64,000 nt of DNA. It comes from Methylobacterium sp. J-030. GTDB lineage: Bacteria; Pseudomonadota; Alphaproteobacteria; Rhizobiales; Beijerinckiaceae. The translations under genes were made by a program, and so were the position numbers. Of the stretch, positions 54,086 to 64,000 are shown piece after piece. The notes below the pieces were generated by a model. It was not told where the DNA came from and did no database searches. It saw only the letters and a program-made list of their open reading frames with translations. The stretch lies in NCBI RefSeq assembly GCF_022829545.1, contig NZ_JAKSYM010000297.1, positions 1 through 64,000 of the forward strand, given 5' to 3'. Positions within the stretch are counted from its first letter, which is position 1. Each line of letters starts with the position of its first letter.

Positions 54086-54544
54086 ATGTCCGAGAGCGAT
54101 TCGAATCCGATTCTCATCGTCGACGACCAGGAGAAGCTTCTCCGGCTGATCGTGATGCTGATGACCCGCATCGGCTTCCCGGATGTCGAGGGCGTCACCA
54201 GCGCTCCCGAAGCGCTGGAGCGCATGCGGCAGCGCCGCTACGCCCTGGTGATCTCCGACCTCGACATGGAGCCGATGGACGGCCTCAGCCTGCTGCGCGA
54301 GATCCGCGCCGACGATACGCTGATGAACACGCCCTTCATGCTGACCGAGTCGTCCTTCGACTTCGAGGACATCAACCTCGCCCACCAAGCGGGCGCGGAC
54401 GCCTTCATCCTCAAGCCGTTCGACATGGCGGTGCTGAAGACGAAGCTGAAGCAGGTGCTCAACCGCAAGCCGCGCAAGCGCGAGGCGCCGATCGCGGCGG
54501 AATCGAGCCTGAGCGTCGAGTTTCCGATGCTCGGGAAGTTCTGA
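54086..54544 (+). CDS. CheY-like single-domain response regulator
   Basis: 152 residues. The receiver domain has the acidic pair in LIVDDQEK, the phospho-acceptor Asp58 in LVISDLDMEPMDG, a threonine in PFMLTES, and the lysine in FILKPFD. A 25-residue tail (KPRKREAPIAAESS) is charged and without domain. The LVISDxxMxxMDG form is close to CheY, which binds the flagellar switch. It lies eight bases after the BLUF gene, so both are likely co-transcribed. Confidence 0.86.
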   Translation: MSESDSNPILIVDDQEKLLRLIVMLMTRIGFPDVEGVTSAPEALERMRQRRYALVISDLDMEPMDGLSLLREIRADDTLMNTPFMLTESSFDFEDINLAHQAGADAFILKPFDMAVLKTKLKQVLNRKPRKREAPIAAESSLSVEFPMLGKF

Positions 54545-54564
54545 GGCCGCGGCGCTTCCGACCC

Positions 54565-56178
<1,614 letters not shown>

Positions 56179-56357
56179 GGAGCGAACGCTCTGGGTCGTC
56201 GGAACGTGAGGGCGCGCGTCGGGCGCGGTCTCGGGATCGTGTAGCGGGATGCCCCGATATTGGCAAAGACGCGGGGCTCATCGCGGCGTCCCTTCAGGGA
56301 CCGTACAGGGGCCCGGCACCAGCCTCCCTACGCCGATTCACGATCCGTGAGGCTGCC

Positions 56358-57884
56358 ATGGCGCGCGCTGCATCACGCTGTCTCCTGACCGCCGCCCTGC
56401 TCCTGTCCTCGGCGGGTCCCGGCCCGCGGGCGGCCGGCGCGCCCGCCCCGTCCGCGGCGGCCGATGCCGCCTTCCTCGACGCCCTGACCTGGGGCGCCAC
56501 GCCCTCCGGCTTCGCGCGGCTCGAGGCCGAGGGGCGGGCGCGCTGGCTGCACGATCAGCTCCATCCGCCCGCCGGGACGCGGCTGCCGCCGGACGCGCAG
56601 GCCGCCGTCGACGCGCTGACCCCGCCGGGCAGCCTGTTCGAGCGGGCCCAGGCGCTCGACGCGCAGGCGAAGGCCTACAAGGACATCCAGGACCCCGAGG
56701 CCAGGAAGGCCGGGCAACAGGCCTTCCAGGCGGCGCTCAACGTGGCCTCACGCAACGCCGCCGCGGCCTGGGTGCTGCGCGCCCTCTACAGCCCGGATCA
56801 GCTCCGCGAGCGGCTGACCTGGTTCTGGTTCAACCGGTTCAACGTGCATCAGGGCAAGGCGACGCTCCGCGCCGCCGTGGGCGACTACCTCGACACCGCC
56901 ATCCGCCCGCACGCCCTCGGGCGGTTCCGCGACCTGCTGATGGCCAGCCTGCGCCACCCGGCGATGCTGCGCTACCTCGACAACGCCGACAACGCCGCCG
57001 GCCGCATCAATGAGAACTACGCCCGGGAGATCATGGAGCTGCACACGATGGGTGTCGGCTCCGGCTACACGCAGGGGGACGTGGAGGCGCTGGCGCGGAT
57101 CCTCACCGGGGTCGGCGTCGACCTGAAGCCCGAGGATCCGAAGCTGCGGCCCGAGCACGCCGCCGATTTCCGCCGCGACGGGCTGTTCGCGTTCAACCCG
57201 AACCGCCACGATTACGGCGACAAGGTCTTCCTCGGCACGCGCATCGAGGGCCGCGGCTGGCCGGAGGTCGAGCAGGCCCTGGCCCTCATCGCTCACCATC
57301 CCGCCACCGCGACGAACGTCTCCCGGACGCTCGCCGCCTACTTCCTCGGGCAGGCGCCCGACGACGCTCTGGTGGGCCGCCTCGCCGCCGTCTTCACCCG
57401 CACGGACGGCGACATCGCGGCCGTGATGGAGGCGCTGGTGCGCGAGCCGGCCTTCGCGAGCGAGCGCGGCGGCTTGAAGGATCCGGTGCGCTACGTCTTC
57501 TCGGCCGTGCGCATGGCCTATGACGAGCGCGTGATCCTCAACCCCGGCCCGGTCCTCGGCTGGCTGAACCGGCTCGGCGAGGGCCTGTTCAACCGCTCGA
57601 CGCCCGACGGCTACCCCCTCGATTCCGCGGCCTGGAGCGGGCCGGGGCAGCTCGCGACGCGGTTCGAGATCGCCCGGCAGATCGGCTCCGGCTCGGCCGG
57701 GCTGTTCAAGCCGCCGACACCTGACCAGCCCGAGCAGCCGGCCTTCCCGGTGCTCGCCAACGGGCTCTACTTCGCGGCCCTGTCGGGCACCCTCTCGGCG
57801 TCCACCCGGGCGGCGCTCGCCCAGGCGGTCTCGCCCCAGGACTGGAACACCCTCTACCTCGCATCGCCGGAGTTCATGCGATGA
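56358..57884 (+). CDS. secreted DUF1800-family protein
   Basis: 508 residues with a signal peptide (CLLTAALLLSSAGPG, ending near AAGAP). The family core is clear: LTWFWFNRFNVHQGKA, then LRYLDNADNAAGRINENYAREIMELHTMGV. It overlaps the following DUF1501 gene by four bases (ATGA). DUF1800/DUF1501 pairs are common and are thought to form an exported complex of unknown role, sometimes linked to surface or extracellular matrix. Start chosen for the signal peptide. Confidence 0.88.
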   Translation: MARAASRCLLTAALLLSSAGPGPRAAGAPAPSAAADAAFLDALTWGATPSGFARLEAEGRARWLHDQLHPPAGTRLPPDAQAAVDALTPPGSLFERAQALDAQAKAYKDIQDPEARKAGQQAFQAALNVASRNAAAAWVLRALYSPDQLRERLTWFWFNRFNVHQGKATLRAAVGDYLDTAIRPHALGRFRDLLMASLRHPAMLRYLDNADNAAGRINENYAREIMELHTMGVGSGYTQGDVEALARILTGVGVDLKPEDPKLRPEHAADFRRDGLFAFNPNRHDYGDKVFLGTRIEGRGWPEVEQALALIAHHPATATNVSRTLAAYFLGQAPDDALVGRLAAVFTRTDGDIAAVMEALVREPAFASERGGLKDPVRYVFSAVRMAYDERVILNPGPVLGWLNRLGEGLFNRSTPDGYPLDSAAWSGPGQLATRFEIARQIGSGSAGLFKPPTPDQPEQPAFPVLANGLYFAALSGTLSASTRAALAQAVSPQDWNTLYLASPEFMR

Positions 57885-59068
57885 ACCGTCGCGACCTGAT
57901 CCGCGCCTCGGCGGCGCTCGGCCTGTCCACGGTGGCGGGGCGCGTCTGGGCGGCCCCGAAGGCCGATGCGCGCCTCCTCGTGGTGTTCCTGCGCGGCGCC
58001 TACGACGCCGCCAACGTGGTGATCCCCACCGGCAGCGAGTTCTATTGCCGGTCGCGGCCGAACCTCGCGATCCCGAAGCCCGACGCATCAGATCCGAAGG
58101 CGGCGCTCGCGCTCGACGCCGACTGGAGCCTGCATCCCGCGCTGCGCGAGACGATCCTGCCGCTCTACGCCAAGGGGCAAGCGGCCTTCGTACCCTTCGC
58201 CGGGACCGACGACCTGACCCGCAGCCATTTCGAGACGCAGGACACGATCGAGATGGGCCAGACGTTCGGGGCCGCCCGCGACTATAATTCCGGGTTCATG
58301 GCGCGGCTCGCCGCGGAGCTGACCCGGGTCCGACCGATCGCCTTCACCGACCAGATGCCGCTGATCTTCCGGGGTGGCGAGACGGTGCCGAACATCGCCA
58401 TCAACGGCGTCGGTAAGCCCGGGATCGACGACCGGCAGGCGAAGCTCATCGGCGCCATGTACAGCGGCACCAAGCTCGCCGGGGCCGTGACCGAAGGGTT
58501 TCGCGTGCGCGACGAGGTCTACCGCTCGATCTCCGACCACGCGGCCCAGGCCGACCGCGGCGCGGTCTCGCCGAAGGGGTTCGAGCTGTCGGCCCGGCGG
58601 ATCGGCCGCCTGATGCGCGACTCCTTCAATCTCGGCTTCGTGGATGTCGGCGGCTGGGACACCCACGTGAACCAGGGTGCGGCAACCGGCTACCTCGCCG
58701 ACCGGCTGGGCGAATTGGGACGGGGCCTGTCCGGATTCGTCGAGGAGATCGGGTCCGGGTGGTCCGACACCGTGGTGGTGGTGTTGTCGGAGTTCGGCCG
58801 CACCTTCCGCGAGAACGGCAACCGCGGGACCGACCACGGCCACGGCAGCATCTACTGGATCCTGGGCGGCGGCGTCCGGGGCGGCCGGATCGCCGGGCCG
58901 CAGGTGCGGGCCGACGAGGCCAGCCTGTTCCAGAACCGGGACTATCCGGTGCTGACCGACTATCGCGGGCTGCTCGGCGGCCTGTTCCGGCGCCTCTACG
59001 GCCTCGACCAAGCGAGCCTGCGCCGGATTTTTCCGAGCGGGGACCCGGCGGATCTGGCGTTGCTGTAG
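57881..59068 (+). CDS. DUF1501-family exported protein
   Basis: 395 residues. The N-terminus NRRDLIRASAALGLSTVAGRVWA is a Tat-like signal, although the second arginine is followed by D instead of the usual pattern. The core resembles sulfatase/phosphatase folds: LLVVFLRGAYDAAN at the start and GFVDVGGWDTHVNQG with VVVLSEFGRTFRENG and DHGHG later. It is coupled to the DUF1800 gene and presumably works with it in the periplasm. Confidence 0.88.
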   Translation: MNRRDLIRASAALGLSTVAGRVWAAPKADARLLVVFLRGAYDAANVVIPTGSEFYCRSRPNLAIPKPDASDPKAALALDADWSLHPALRETILPLYAKGQAAFVPFAGTDDLTRSHFETQDTIEMGQTFGAARDYNSGFMARLAAELTRVRPIAFTDQMPLIFRGGETVPNIAINGVGKPGIDDRQAKLIGAMYSGTKLAGAVTEGFRVRDEVYRSISDHAAQADRGAVSPKGFELSARRIGRLMRDSFNLGFVDVGGWDTHVNQGAATGYLADRLGELGRGLSGFVEEIGSGWSDTVVVVLSEFGRTFRENGNRGTDHGHGSIYWILGGGVRGGRIAGPQVRADEASLFQNRDYPVLTDYRGLLGGLFRRLYGLDQASLRRIFPSGDPADLALL

Positions 59069-59109
59069 CCTGCCGTCATCCACCGAAGCATCACGCCCGT
59101 CCCATCCAT

Positions 59110-59227
59110 CCCCCTCATCCTGAGGTGACCGCGAAGCGGGCCTCGAAGGAGGGCTCCAGAAATCGCGCGATCCCTGGAGGGCTCCTTCGAGGCCTACGCT
59201 GCGCTTCGGCACCTCAGGATGAGGGGG
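59110..59227. repeat. long imperfect inverted repeat
   Basis: The outer arms are CCCCCTCATCCTGAGGTG (59110-59127) and its complement (59210-59227). The inner arms GCCTCGAAGGAGGGCTCCAG and complement lie at 59140-59159 and 59174-59193. The whole forms a cruciform or RNA hairpin of about 118 bases between the convergent DUF1501 and threonine aldolase genes. Repeats of this sequence type are dispersed in Hyphomicrobiales genomes. Confidence 0.85.
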
Positions 59228-59276
59228 TGAGTAGGATCAGCGAAGCCGTGCCGTGACCGGGACGGCGGAAGCGCGG

Positions 59277-60323
59277 TCAAGCCGCCGCGACCGCCAGCCC
59301 GCACAGATCGCCGATCAGTTGATCGACTCGATCTGGCTTCGCGTCCCAGGCGAACATGAAGCGCGCCCCGCCGCCGATGAAGGTGTAGAACCGCCAGCCC
59401 CGGGCGCGCAGGCCGTCCATGGTGGCGGGCGGCATCGCCAGGAAGACGGCGTTCGCCTCCACGGGGAACAGCGTCCGCACCCCCGGCAGCCCGGAGACGC
59501 CCTCGGCGAACAGCCGGGCGCAGGCATTGCCGTGGGCCGCGTTCCGGAGCCACGCTCCGCTCTCCAGCATGCCGACCCAGGGGGCGGACAGGAAGCGCAT
59601 CTTGGAGGCGAGCTGGCCGGCCTGCTTGCAGCGATAGCCGAAATCCTCGGCGAGCTTCCGGTCGAAGAACACCACCGCCTCGCCGGCATGCATGCCGTTC
59701 TTGGTGCCGCCGAAGCACAGGACGTCGACGCCGGCGCGCCACGTCATGTCGGCCGGGCTGCAGCCGAGGCTCGCGCAGGCATTGGCGAAGCGCGAGCCGT
59801 CCATGTGCAGGGCGAGCCCCAGCTCCCGGCAGGTCGCCGACAGGGCCTGGAGTTCGGCGAGGCTGTAGACCTGCCCGGTCTCGGTCGGCTGGGTGACGGT
59901 GACCACCCGGGGCCGCGGGAAGTGGATGTCGTTGCGGTTCCTGGCGAGGCCGCGGATCGCCTCCGGGGTGAGCTTGCCCCCTTCGGTGGGCACGGTGAGC
60001 AGCTTCGAGCCGTTGGAGAAGAATTCCGGCGCGCCGCACTCGTCGGTCTCGACATGGGCCGAATCGGCGCAGATCACGCTGTGGTAGGACTGGCAGAGCG
60101 CCGCCAGCGCCAGGGCATTCGCGGCGGTGCCGTTGAACGCGAAGAACACCTCGCACCCGGTCTCGAACAGGGTGCGGAACGCGTCCGCGGCCCGCTCCGT
60201 CCAGGCATCCTCGCCGTAGGCCGGGGCGTGGCCGCGATTGGCCGCCTCCATGGCGGCCCAGGCCTCCGGGCAGATGCCGGAATAGTTATCGCTGGCGAAT
60301 TGCTGCGAGTCGTCGTGTCTCAT
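59277..60323 (-). CDS. ltaE: low-specificity L-threonine aldolase
   Basis: 348 residues. The PLP lysine is Lys208 in [18 protein letters not shown] holds the aspartate that contacts the pyridine ring, and [11 protein letters not shown] is the phosphate-binding region. The start [19 protein letters not shown] is typical of the bacterial family. It cleaves threonine or allo-threonine to glycine and acetaldehyde, feeding the C1/serine-cycle pool that methylotrophs use. It appears monocistronic. Confidence 0.92.
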   Translation of the reverse strand: MRHDDSQQFASDNYSGICPEAWAAMEAANRGHAPAYGEDAWTERAADAFRTLFETGCEVFFAFNGTAANALALAALCQSYHSVICADSAHVETDECGAPEFFSNGSKLLTVPTEGGKLTPEAIRGLARNRNDIHFPRPRVVTVTQPTETGQVYSLAELQALSATCRELGLALHMDGSRFANACASLGCSPADMTWRAGVDVLCFGGTKNGMHAGEAVVFFDRKLAEDFGYRCKQAGQLASKMRFLSAPWVGMLESGAWLRNAAHGNACARLFAEGVSGLPGVRTLFPVEANAVFLAMPPATMDGLRARGWRFYTFIGGGARFMFAWDAKPDRVDQLIGDLCGLAVAAA

Positions 60324-60544
60324 CCGGGCAACCTATCACGCCGGTGCCGAAGATCGATCGTGCGAACAGGTTGGAACTGGTGCGCGCTTGGTGTAATACC
60401 CGCGCCAAGGCGTGGGCTCCACGCCGATTCGGAAACCGACGTTCCCGTCCCTCCCGGGTTCACCCGGGCGAGGGACGTTGCCGGTTTCCAGATCGGCGGC
60501 GGGCTGCGCGAGCCCCAAAATCCAGGTCCAGAGGATCAAGTCCG

Positions 60545-60880
60545 TTGCAGGTACTCGTTCGCGACAACAACGTCGATCAGGCGCTCCGCGTCCTCAAGAA
60601 GAAGATGCAGCGCGAGGGCATCTTCCGCGAGATGAAGCAGCGCAAGGCTTATGAGAAGCCGTCCGTGCGCAAGGCCCGGGAGAAGGCCGAGGCCGTCCGC
60701 CGCGCCCGCAAGCAGGCCCGCAAGACCGCGATCCGCGAGGGCCTGATCGCCGCGCCGAAGCCGAAGCCCCGTTTCCCCGCCGGCAGCCGCCGCCCGGGCT
60801 TCCCGTCCCCGTCGGCCACGCAGGGCCAGGGTGGCAACGCCTCGGGTCAGGTGCCGGTGAGCCCCGCCCCCGTCGCCTGA
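60545..60880 (+). CDS. rpsU: 30S ribosomal protein S21
   Basis: 111 residues from a TTG start; the S21 core starts directly after it ([20 protein letters not shown], then [20 protein letters not shown]). The longer open frame upstream is not similar to anything. The first 70 residues are the standard protein; the last 40 are a Pro/Ala/Gly-rich tail ([20 protein letters not shown]) seen in some alphaproteobacteria but longer than usual. AGAGGA precedes the start at about nine bases. A strong terminator follows. Confidence 0.93.
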   Translation: MQVLVRDNNVDQALRVLKKKMQREGIFREMKQRKAYEKPSVRKAREKAEAVRRARKQARKTAIREGLIAAPKPKPRFPAGSRRPGFPSPSATQGQGGNASGQVPVSPAPVA

Positions 60881-60906
60881 ACGACGAAGCCGCGATCTGA
60901 GAAACG

Positions 60907-60935
60907 CCCGGCCCGCGCGAGCGGCCGGGTTTTTT
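60907..60935 (+). terminator. rho-independent terminator after rpsU
   Basis: CCCGGCC and GGCCGGG form a stem with a nine-base loop, followed by six T. Confidence 0.92.
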
Positions 60936-60984
60936 CGTTTCTGGGCTCAATTCGTCGCGTGTGGCGGTCCGGATCCGACACGCG

Positions 60985-61020
60985 CCTCCCCTCCCCCCTC
61001 TGCGGGGGAGGGAGAGACGC
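60985..61020. repeat. copy of the GC-rich palindromic repeat
   Basis: CTCCCCCCTCTGCGGGGGAG core, the same family as at 271-440. It sits between rpsU and the convergent receiver gene. Confidence 0.7.
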
Positions 61021-61053
61021 GCAACGCCTCGCACCCTGTCTAGACCACCCCGC

Positions 61054-61446
61054 TCAGGCCGCCTTGGCGGCCAACGTCGCCCGCTCGGCCTGCACCAGCA
61101 CATCGAGGGCGCGCCATGGCTTCTGCATGTAGACCGCCTGATCGGGCAGGCGCGCGTCGCGCCCCGCCCCCGATGTCACGACCACCCGCACATCCGGCCA
61201 GCGGCGGCCTACCGCCTGCGCCAGGGAGACGCCGTCCATGGCGCCCGGCAGGCGCACGTCGGCAAAGAGCAGCGCCACGGTGACATCCGGGCGCTCCAGC
61301 ACCGAGAGCGCGGCCTCGGCGCTCTCACAGGCGATCACGCCGAGATCCGTCTCTTCCAGCACCGCGGTGGCGAGGTCGCGGACCGCCGCATCGTCCTCGA
61401 CGACGAGGGCCACCGGGTTGGAACACTCGGGCAGTGCGCGATCCAT
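61054..61446 (-). CDS. single-domain response regulator
   Basis: 130 residues from MDRALPECSN; GGAGA lies seven bases before this ATG, and the upstream codons are open but untypical. The acidic pair is in VVEDDAAVRDL, the phospho-acceptor is Asp63 in LLFADVRLPGAMDG, and the lysine is in YMQKPW. This FADVRLPG(x)MDG form is common in Hyphomicrobiales stand-alone receivers associated with hybrid kinases. No kinase is adjacent. Confidence 0.85.
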   Translation of the reverse strand: MDRALPECSNPVALVVEDDAAVRDLATAVLEETDLGVIACESAEAALSVLERPDVTVALLFADVRLPGAMDGVSLAQAVGRRWPDVRVVVTSGAGRDARLPDQAVYMQKPWRALDVLVQAERATLAAKAA

Positions 61447-61600
61447 AAAAAGTCTCCTGAGCTGGGTGCGTCGCCCCACACCGGGTCACGGCCCTGAAAA
61501 CAGGCTTCTGATTCCCCGATTCGGCCATGCTGACCTGTCAGCAGCCGGCTCACAAGAGTCGGTGCACTCCGGGACGGCATGCCCGCCCTGCAATCAGACC

Positions 61601-61635
61601 GCGCCAAATTCGAGCGATGCGCCTGAATTTGGCGC
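61601..61635. promoter_or_regulatory. inverted repeat, operator or hairpin
   Basis: GCGCCAAATTC and its exact complement GAATTTGGCGC are 13 bases apart. There is no T run. It may be an operator for a regulator of either divergent gene. Confidence 0.4.
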
Positions 61636-61695
61636 ATCGGAGCTGCAGTTAAGAAGCTGTTCACCCGTGTGGACCGACTGTTAACATCCTGCGAC

Positions 61696-61722
61696 GGAAC
61701 GTCCCCAACCCATGGCGGCGTT
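61696..61722 (+). promoter_or_regulatory. possible EcfG (general stress) promoter
   Basis: GGAAC, 18 bases, CGTT. This fits the alphaproteobacterial EcfG consensus except that the spacer is one base longer than usual. It is 44 bases before the amidotransferase start. Confidence 0.35.
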
Positions 61723-61766
61723 CCTTCGGGTTCCCGCGGGCCAGAGCTGAAGGATCGCTGTCCGAC

Positions 61767-62552
61767 ATGTGCCGTTTCCTCGCCTACAGCGGTGAGCCGG
61801 TCTTCCTCTCAGACCTCGTCTGCGCGCCCACCCACTCGCTGGTGCATCAGTCGCTGCACGCTGACGAAGGGAAAACCGAGACCAACGGCGACGGGTTCGG
61901 CATCGGCTGGTACGCCGAGCGGCCCGAGCCGGGGGTCTATCGCGACATCTCGCCAGCCTGGTCGGACGAAAATCTCGTCAACCTCTGCGGGCAGGTACGG
62001 GCGCGGACCTTCTTCGCCCATGTCCGCGCCTCGACGGGTACCGCGACCGCCCGGGCCAATTGCCATCCGTTCGTCCATGGCCGGCACCTGTTCATGCACA
62101 ACGGCCAGATCGGCGGTTATCACCGGATCAAGCGCCGGCTCGAGGCCCTGATCCCGGACGCGCTCTACGATCACCGGCGCGGCAGCACCGATTCCGAGGC
62201 GATCTTCCTCCTGGCGCTGGCCAACGGGCTGGAGCAGGATCCCGTGGGCGCGATGGCGCGCACGCTGACGATGATCCGCGGGCTGATGGATGAAGCCGCC
62301 ATCTGCGAGCCCGTCCGCTTCACGGCTCTGCTCACCGACGGTGAGACCCTCACCGCCTATCGCTGGGCCTGCGACGGCCGCCCGCCGAGCCTCTATTTCC
62401 GCGAAGGTCCGGGTGGCATCGTCGTGGTCTCGGAGCCGATCGACGGCTGCCGCGACGGCTGGCGGATGGTGCCGAAGGGCGCGACGCTGCGCGCCCGACA
62501 CGGAACCGCGACCGTCGTGGACGCCCCCGAGCGGGCCCGCGCCGCCGCCTGA
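61767..62552 (+). CDS. class II glutamine amidotransferase (YafJ-like)
   Basis: 261 residues starting [18 protein letters not shown]; Cys2 is the N-terminal nucleophile after Met removal. [29 protein letters not shown] and [10 protein letters not shown] are the glutaminase signatures. There is no synthase domain, so it is of the stand-alone YafJ/EgtC type, which hydrolyses a gamma-glutamyl amide. With no egtABD genes nearby, ergothioneine synthesis cannot be claimed. A possible stress promoter lies upstream. Confidence 0.88.
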   Translation: MCRFLAYSGEPVFLSDLVCAPTHSLVHQSLHADEGKTETNGDGFGIGWYAERPEPGVYRDISPAWSDENLVNLCGQVRARTFFAHVRASTGTATARANCHPFVHGRHLFMHNGQIGGYHRIKRRLEALIPDALYDHRRGSTDSEAIFLLALANGLEQDPVGAMARTLTMIRGLMDEAAICEPVRFTALLTDGETLTAYRWACDGRPPSLYFREGPGGIVVVSEPIDGCRDGWRMVPKGATLRARHGTATVVDAPERARAAA

Positions 62553-62653
62553 GTGACAACCGCCCCAGCCATGCCGCCGCGGGCATTGCCCGCACGCGCC
62601 GAATGGCCACTATCCGCCCGCGGCCGACGCTGCGGCCGGGCGGGGATCGATCG

Positions 62654-64000
62654 ATGTATCCGGATACCGAGCTTCACATCGCCGGGCGCTGGCGCGCGGG
62701 CGCCGGACAGGAGACGCTGCCAGTCCTGAACCCCGCCACCGGCGAGACGATCGGCCGGTGCGCGGTGGCCGGCACGGCGGATCTCGACGAGGCCCTGGCG
62801 GCGGCGGCCCGCGCCTTCCCGACCTGGCGGAAGGTCGCACCCTTCGAGCGCGCCAAGGTGATGCGCAAGGCGGCCGACCTGATGCGCGAGCGCGCCGACG
62901 ACATCGCCCGGATCATGACCCAGGAACAGGGCAAACCGCTGGCGGAGGCGCGAATCGAGACCCTGGCGGCCGCCGACATCATCGACTGGTTCGCCGAGGA
63001 GGGGAAACGCGCCTACGGCCGCGTCATCCCGGGCCGCGCCGACGGCGTGCTCCAGGCCGCAATCCGCGAGCCGGTCGGGCCGGTCGCCTGCTTCACGCCG
63101 TGGAACTTCCCGATCAACCAGGCGGTGCGCAAGATCTCGGCCGCGCTCTGCACCGGCTGCACGGTGATCCTGAAGGGCCCCGAGGATACGCCGGCAAGCT
63201 GCGCCGCCCTGGTGCGCGCCTTCCTGGATGCCGGCATCCCCGGGGACGCGCTGGCGCTGGTCTACGGCGATCCGGCGACGATTTCGTCCTACCTGATCGC
63301 GCATCCGGTGATCCGGAAGATCTCGTTCACCGGCTCCACGGTGGTCGGCAAGAAGCTCGCGGCGCTCGCGGGCGAGCACATGAAGCGGGCCACCATGGAA
63401 CTTGGCGGCCATGCCCCGGCGATCGTGTTCGGCGATGCCGACGTCGAGAAGGCGATCTCGGTCCTGGCGCCCTCGAAATTCCGGAACGCCGGACAGGTCT
63501 GCGTTTCGCCGACCCGCTTCCTCGTGCACGATTCCGTGTTCGACCGGTTCGTGGAGGGGTTTGCGAGTTTTGCCGAAAGCCTCAAGGTCGGGGACGGGCT
63601 CGATCCCGAGACCAAGATGGGTCCGCTGATCCACGGGCGGCGCCTCGAAGCGGTCGAGGCGCTGACGGCGGATGCCGAATCGGGCGGCGCCACGCTCCGC
63701 ACCGGCGGCAAGCGGATCGGCAACCGGGGCAACTTCTTCGAGCCGACGGTCCTCACGGAGGTGCCGCTCACCACCCGGATCATGAACGAGGAGCCCTTCG
63801 GCCCCCTCGCGATCATCAACCGGTTCTCGGACGACGCGGAAGCCCTGACGGAGGCCAACCGCCTGCCCTATGGGCTAGCGGCTTACGCCTATACCCGCTC
63901 GGCCGAGCGGGCGGCGCGGGTGTCGAACACGGTCGAGAGCGGCATGATCTCGATCAACCATCACGGCCTCGCCCTGCCGGAGACGCCGTTCGGCGGCGTC
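62654..64000 (+). CDS. NAD(P)-dependent aldehyde dehydrogenase (succinate-semialdehyde type), 3' end missing
   Basis: 449 codons are visible before the window ends; about 25-30 more are expected. Glu249 in [10 protein letters not shown] and Cys283 in [12 protein letters not shown] are the catalytic pair, and [10 protein letters not shown] and [12 protein letters not shown] are cofactor-binding blocks. Similarity is closest to the GabD/AldA group, which oxidises succinate semialdehyde or related small aldehydes, but the substrate is not fixed by these motifs. [13 protein letters not shown] is a typical N-terminus for the family. Confidence 0.9.
   Translation, partial: MYPDTELHIAGRWRAGAGQETLPVLNPATGETIGRCAVAGTADLDEALAAAARAFPTWRKVAPFERAKVMRKAADLMRERADDIARIMTQEQGKPLAEARIETLAAADIIDWFAEEGKRAYGRVIPGRADGVLQAAIREPVGPVACFTPWNFPINQAVRKISAALCTGCTVILKGPEDTPASCAALVRAFLDAGIPGDALALVYGDPATISSYLIAHPVIRKISFTGSTVVGKKLAALAGEHMKRATMELGGHAPAIVFGDADVEKAISVLAPSKFRNAGQVCVSPTRFLVHDSVFDRFVEGFASFAESLKVGDGLDPETKMGPLIHGRRLEAVEALTADAESGGATLRTGGKRIGNRGNFFEPTVLTEVPLTTRIMNEEPFGPLAIINRFSDDAEALTEANRLPYGLAAYAYTRSAERAARVSNTVESGMISINHHGLALPETPFGGV

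Larger units (their letters stand above)
61447..61766. other. divergent control region between the receiver and amidotransferase genes
   Basis: 320 bases without a gene. It contains an 11-base inverted repeat (61601-61635) and a possible EcfG-type promoter (61696-61722) pointing to the amidotransferase. Confidence 0.6.

Overview
The window is a high-GC chromosomal segment from an alphaproteobacterium, most likely Methylobacterium or a close relative (Hyphomicrobiales). This is inferred from the cell-cycle regulator CtrA, a FliX/FlgI divergent flagellar pair, a one-cysteine DksA, a complete oxalate-degradation gene set, and abundant GC-rich palindromic repeats. No rRNA, tRNA, CRISPR array, transposase or integrase was found.

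Layout. 1-2.3 kb: the 3' end of a succinyl-CoA-ligase-alpha-like gene, overlapping an unrecognised P-loop protein gene. 2.3-9.5 kb: oxalate catabolism. An OxlT-type transporter and oxalyl-CoA decarboxylase lie on the plus strand. Formyl-CoA transferase, preceded by a PAS-only protein, lies on the minus strand. Both units carry a similar upstream sequence that may be a shared operator. 9.6-12.3 kb: capsule-export genes (KpsT- and KpsE-like, no KpsM) and a glycine-zipper stress protein. 12.5-19 kb: flhA, a YbhN-type membrane protein, fliJ, fliI and ctrA. 19-28 kb: a trypsin-like protease, cysS, several secreted or outer-envelope proteins (CreA, DUF2865, OmpA-like), an MFS pump and a methyltransferase. 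28-33.5 kb: a broken CNNM/TlyC gene, gltX, an FAD amino-acid dehydrogenase and a collagen-like lipoprotein operon. 33.6-43.2 kb: an orphan TadE/TadG set, dksA, an AlgI/SGNH acetylation pair, a YegD-type Hsp70 and a HerA-like ATPase. 43.2-45.1 kb: an AT-rich accessory cassette with a duplicated Gly-Gly-motif peptide, a peptidoglycan amidase and a small exported protein. 45.1-53.5 kb: fliX, flgI, a rod-binding flgJ-like gene, a flgN-like gene, flgL, flgK and flgE. 53.6-64 kb: a BLUF photoreceptor with a CheY-like receiver, prfC, a DUF1800/DUF1501 pair, threonine aldolase, rpsU, a second receiver, a class II amidotransferase and a truncated aldehyde dehydrogenase.

How the parts fit. OxlT, Oxc and Frc form the classic exchange, activation and decarboxylation cycle for oxalate. 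The flagellar genes are split over two places, but several start regions share TTAA-N7-TTAA-type CtrA boxes and a CCCGGCA...TGCC palindrome resembling FlbD-bound ftr elements. With ctrA and fliX in the same window, this points to a cell-cycle-controlled flagellar hierarchy. The most unusual locus is the AT-rich amidase cassette, which could be an antibacterial or lysis module.
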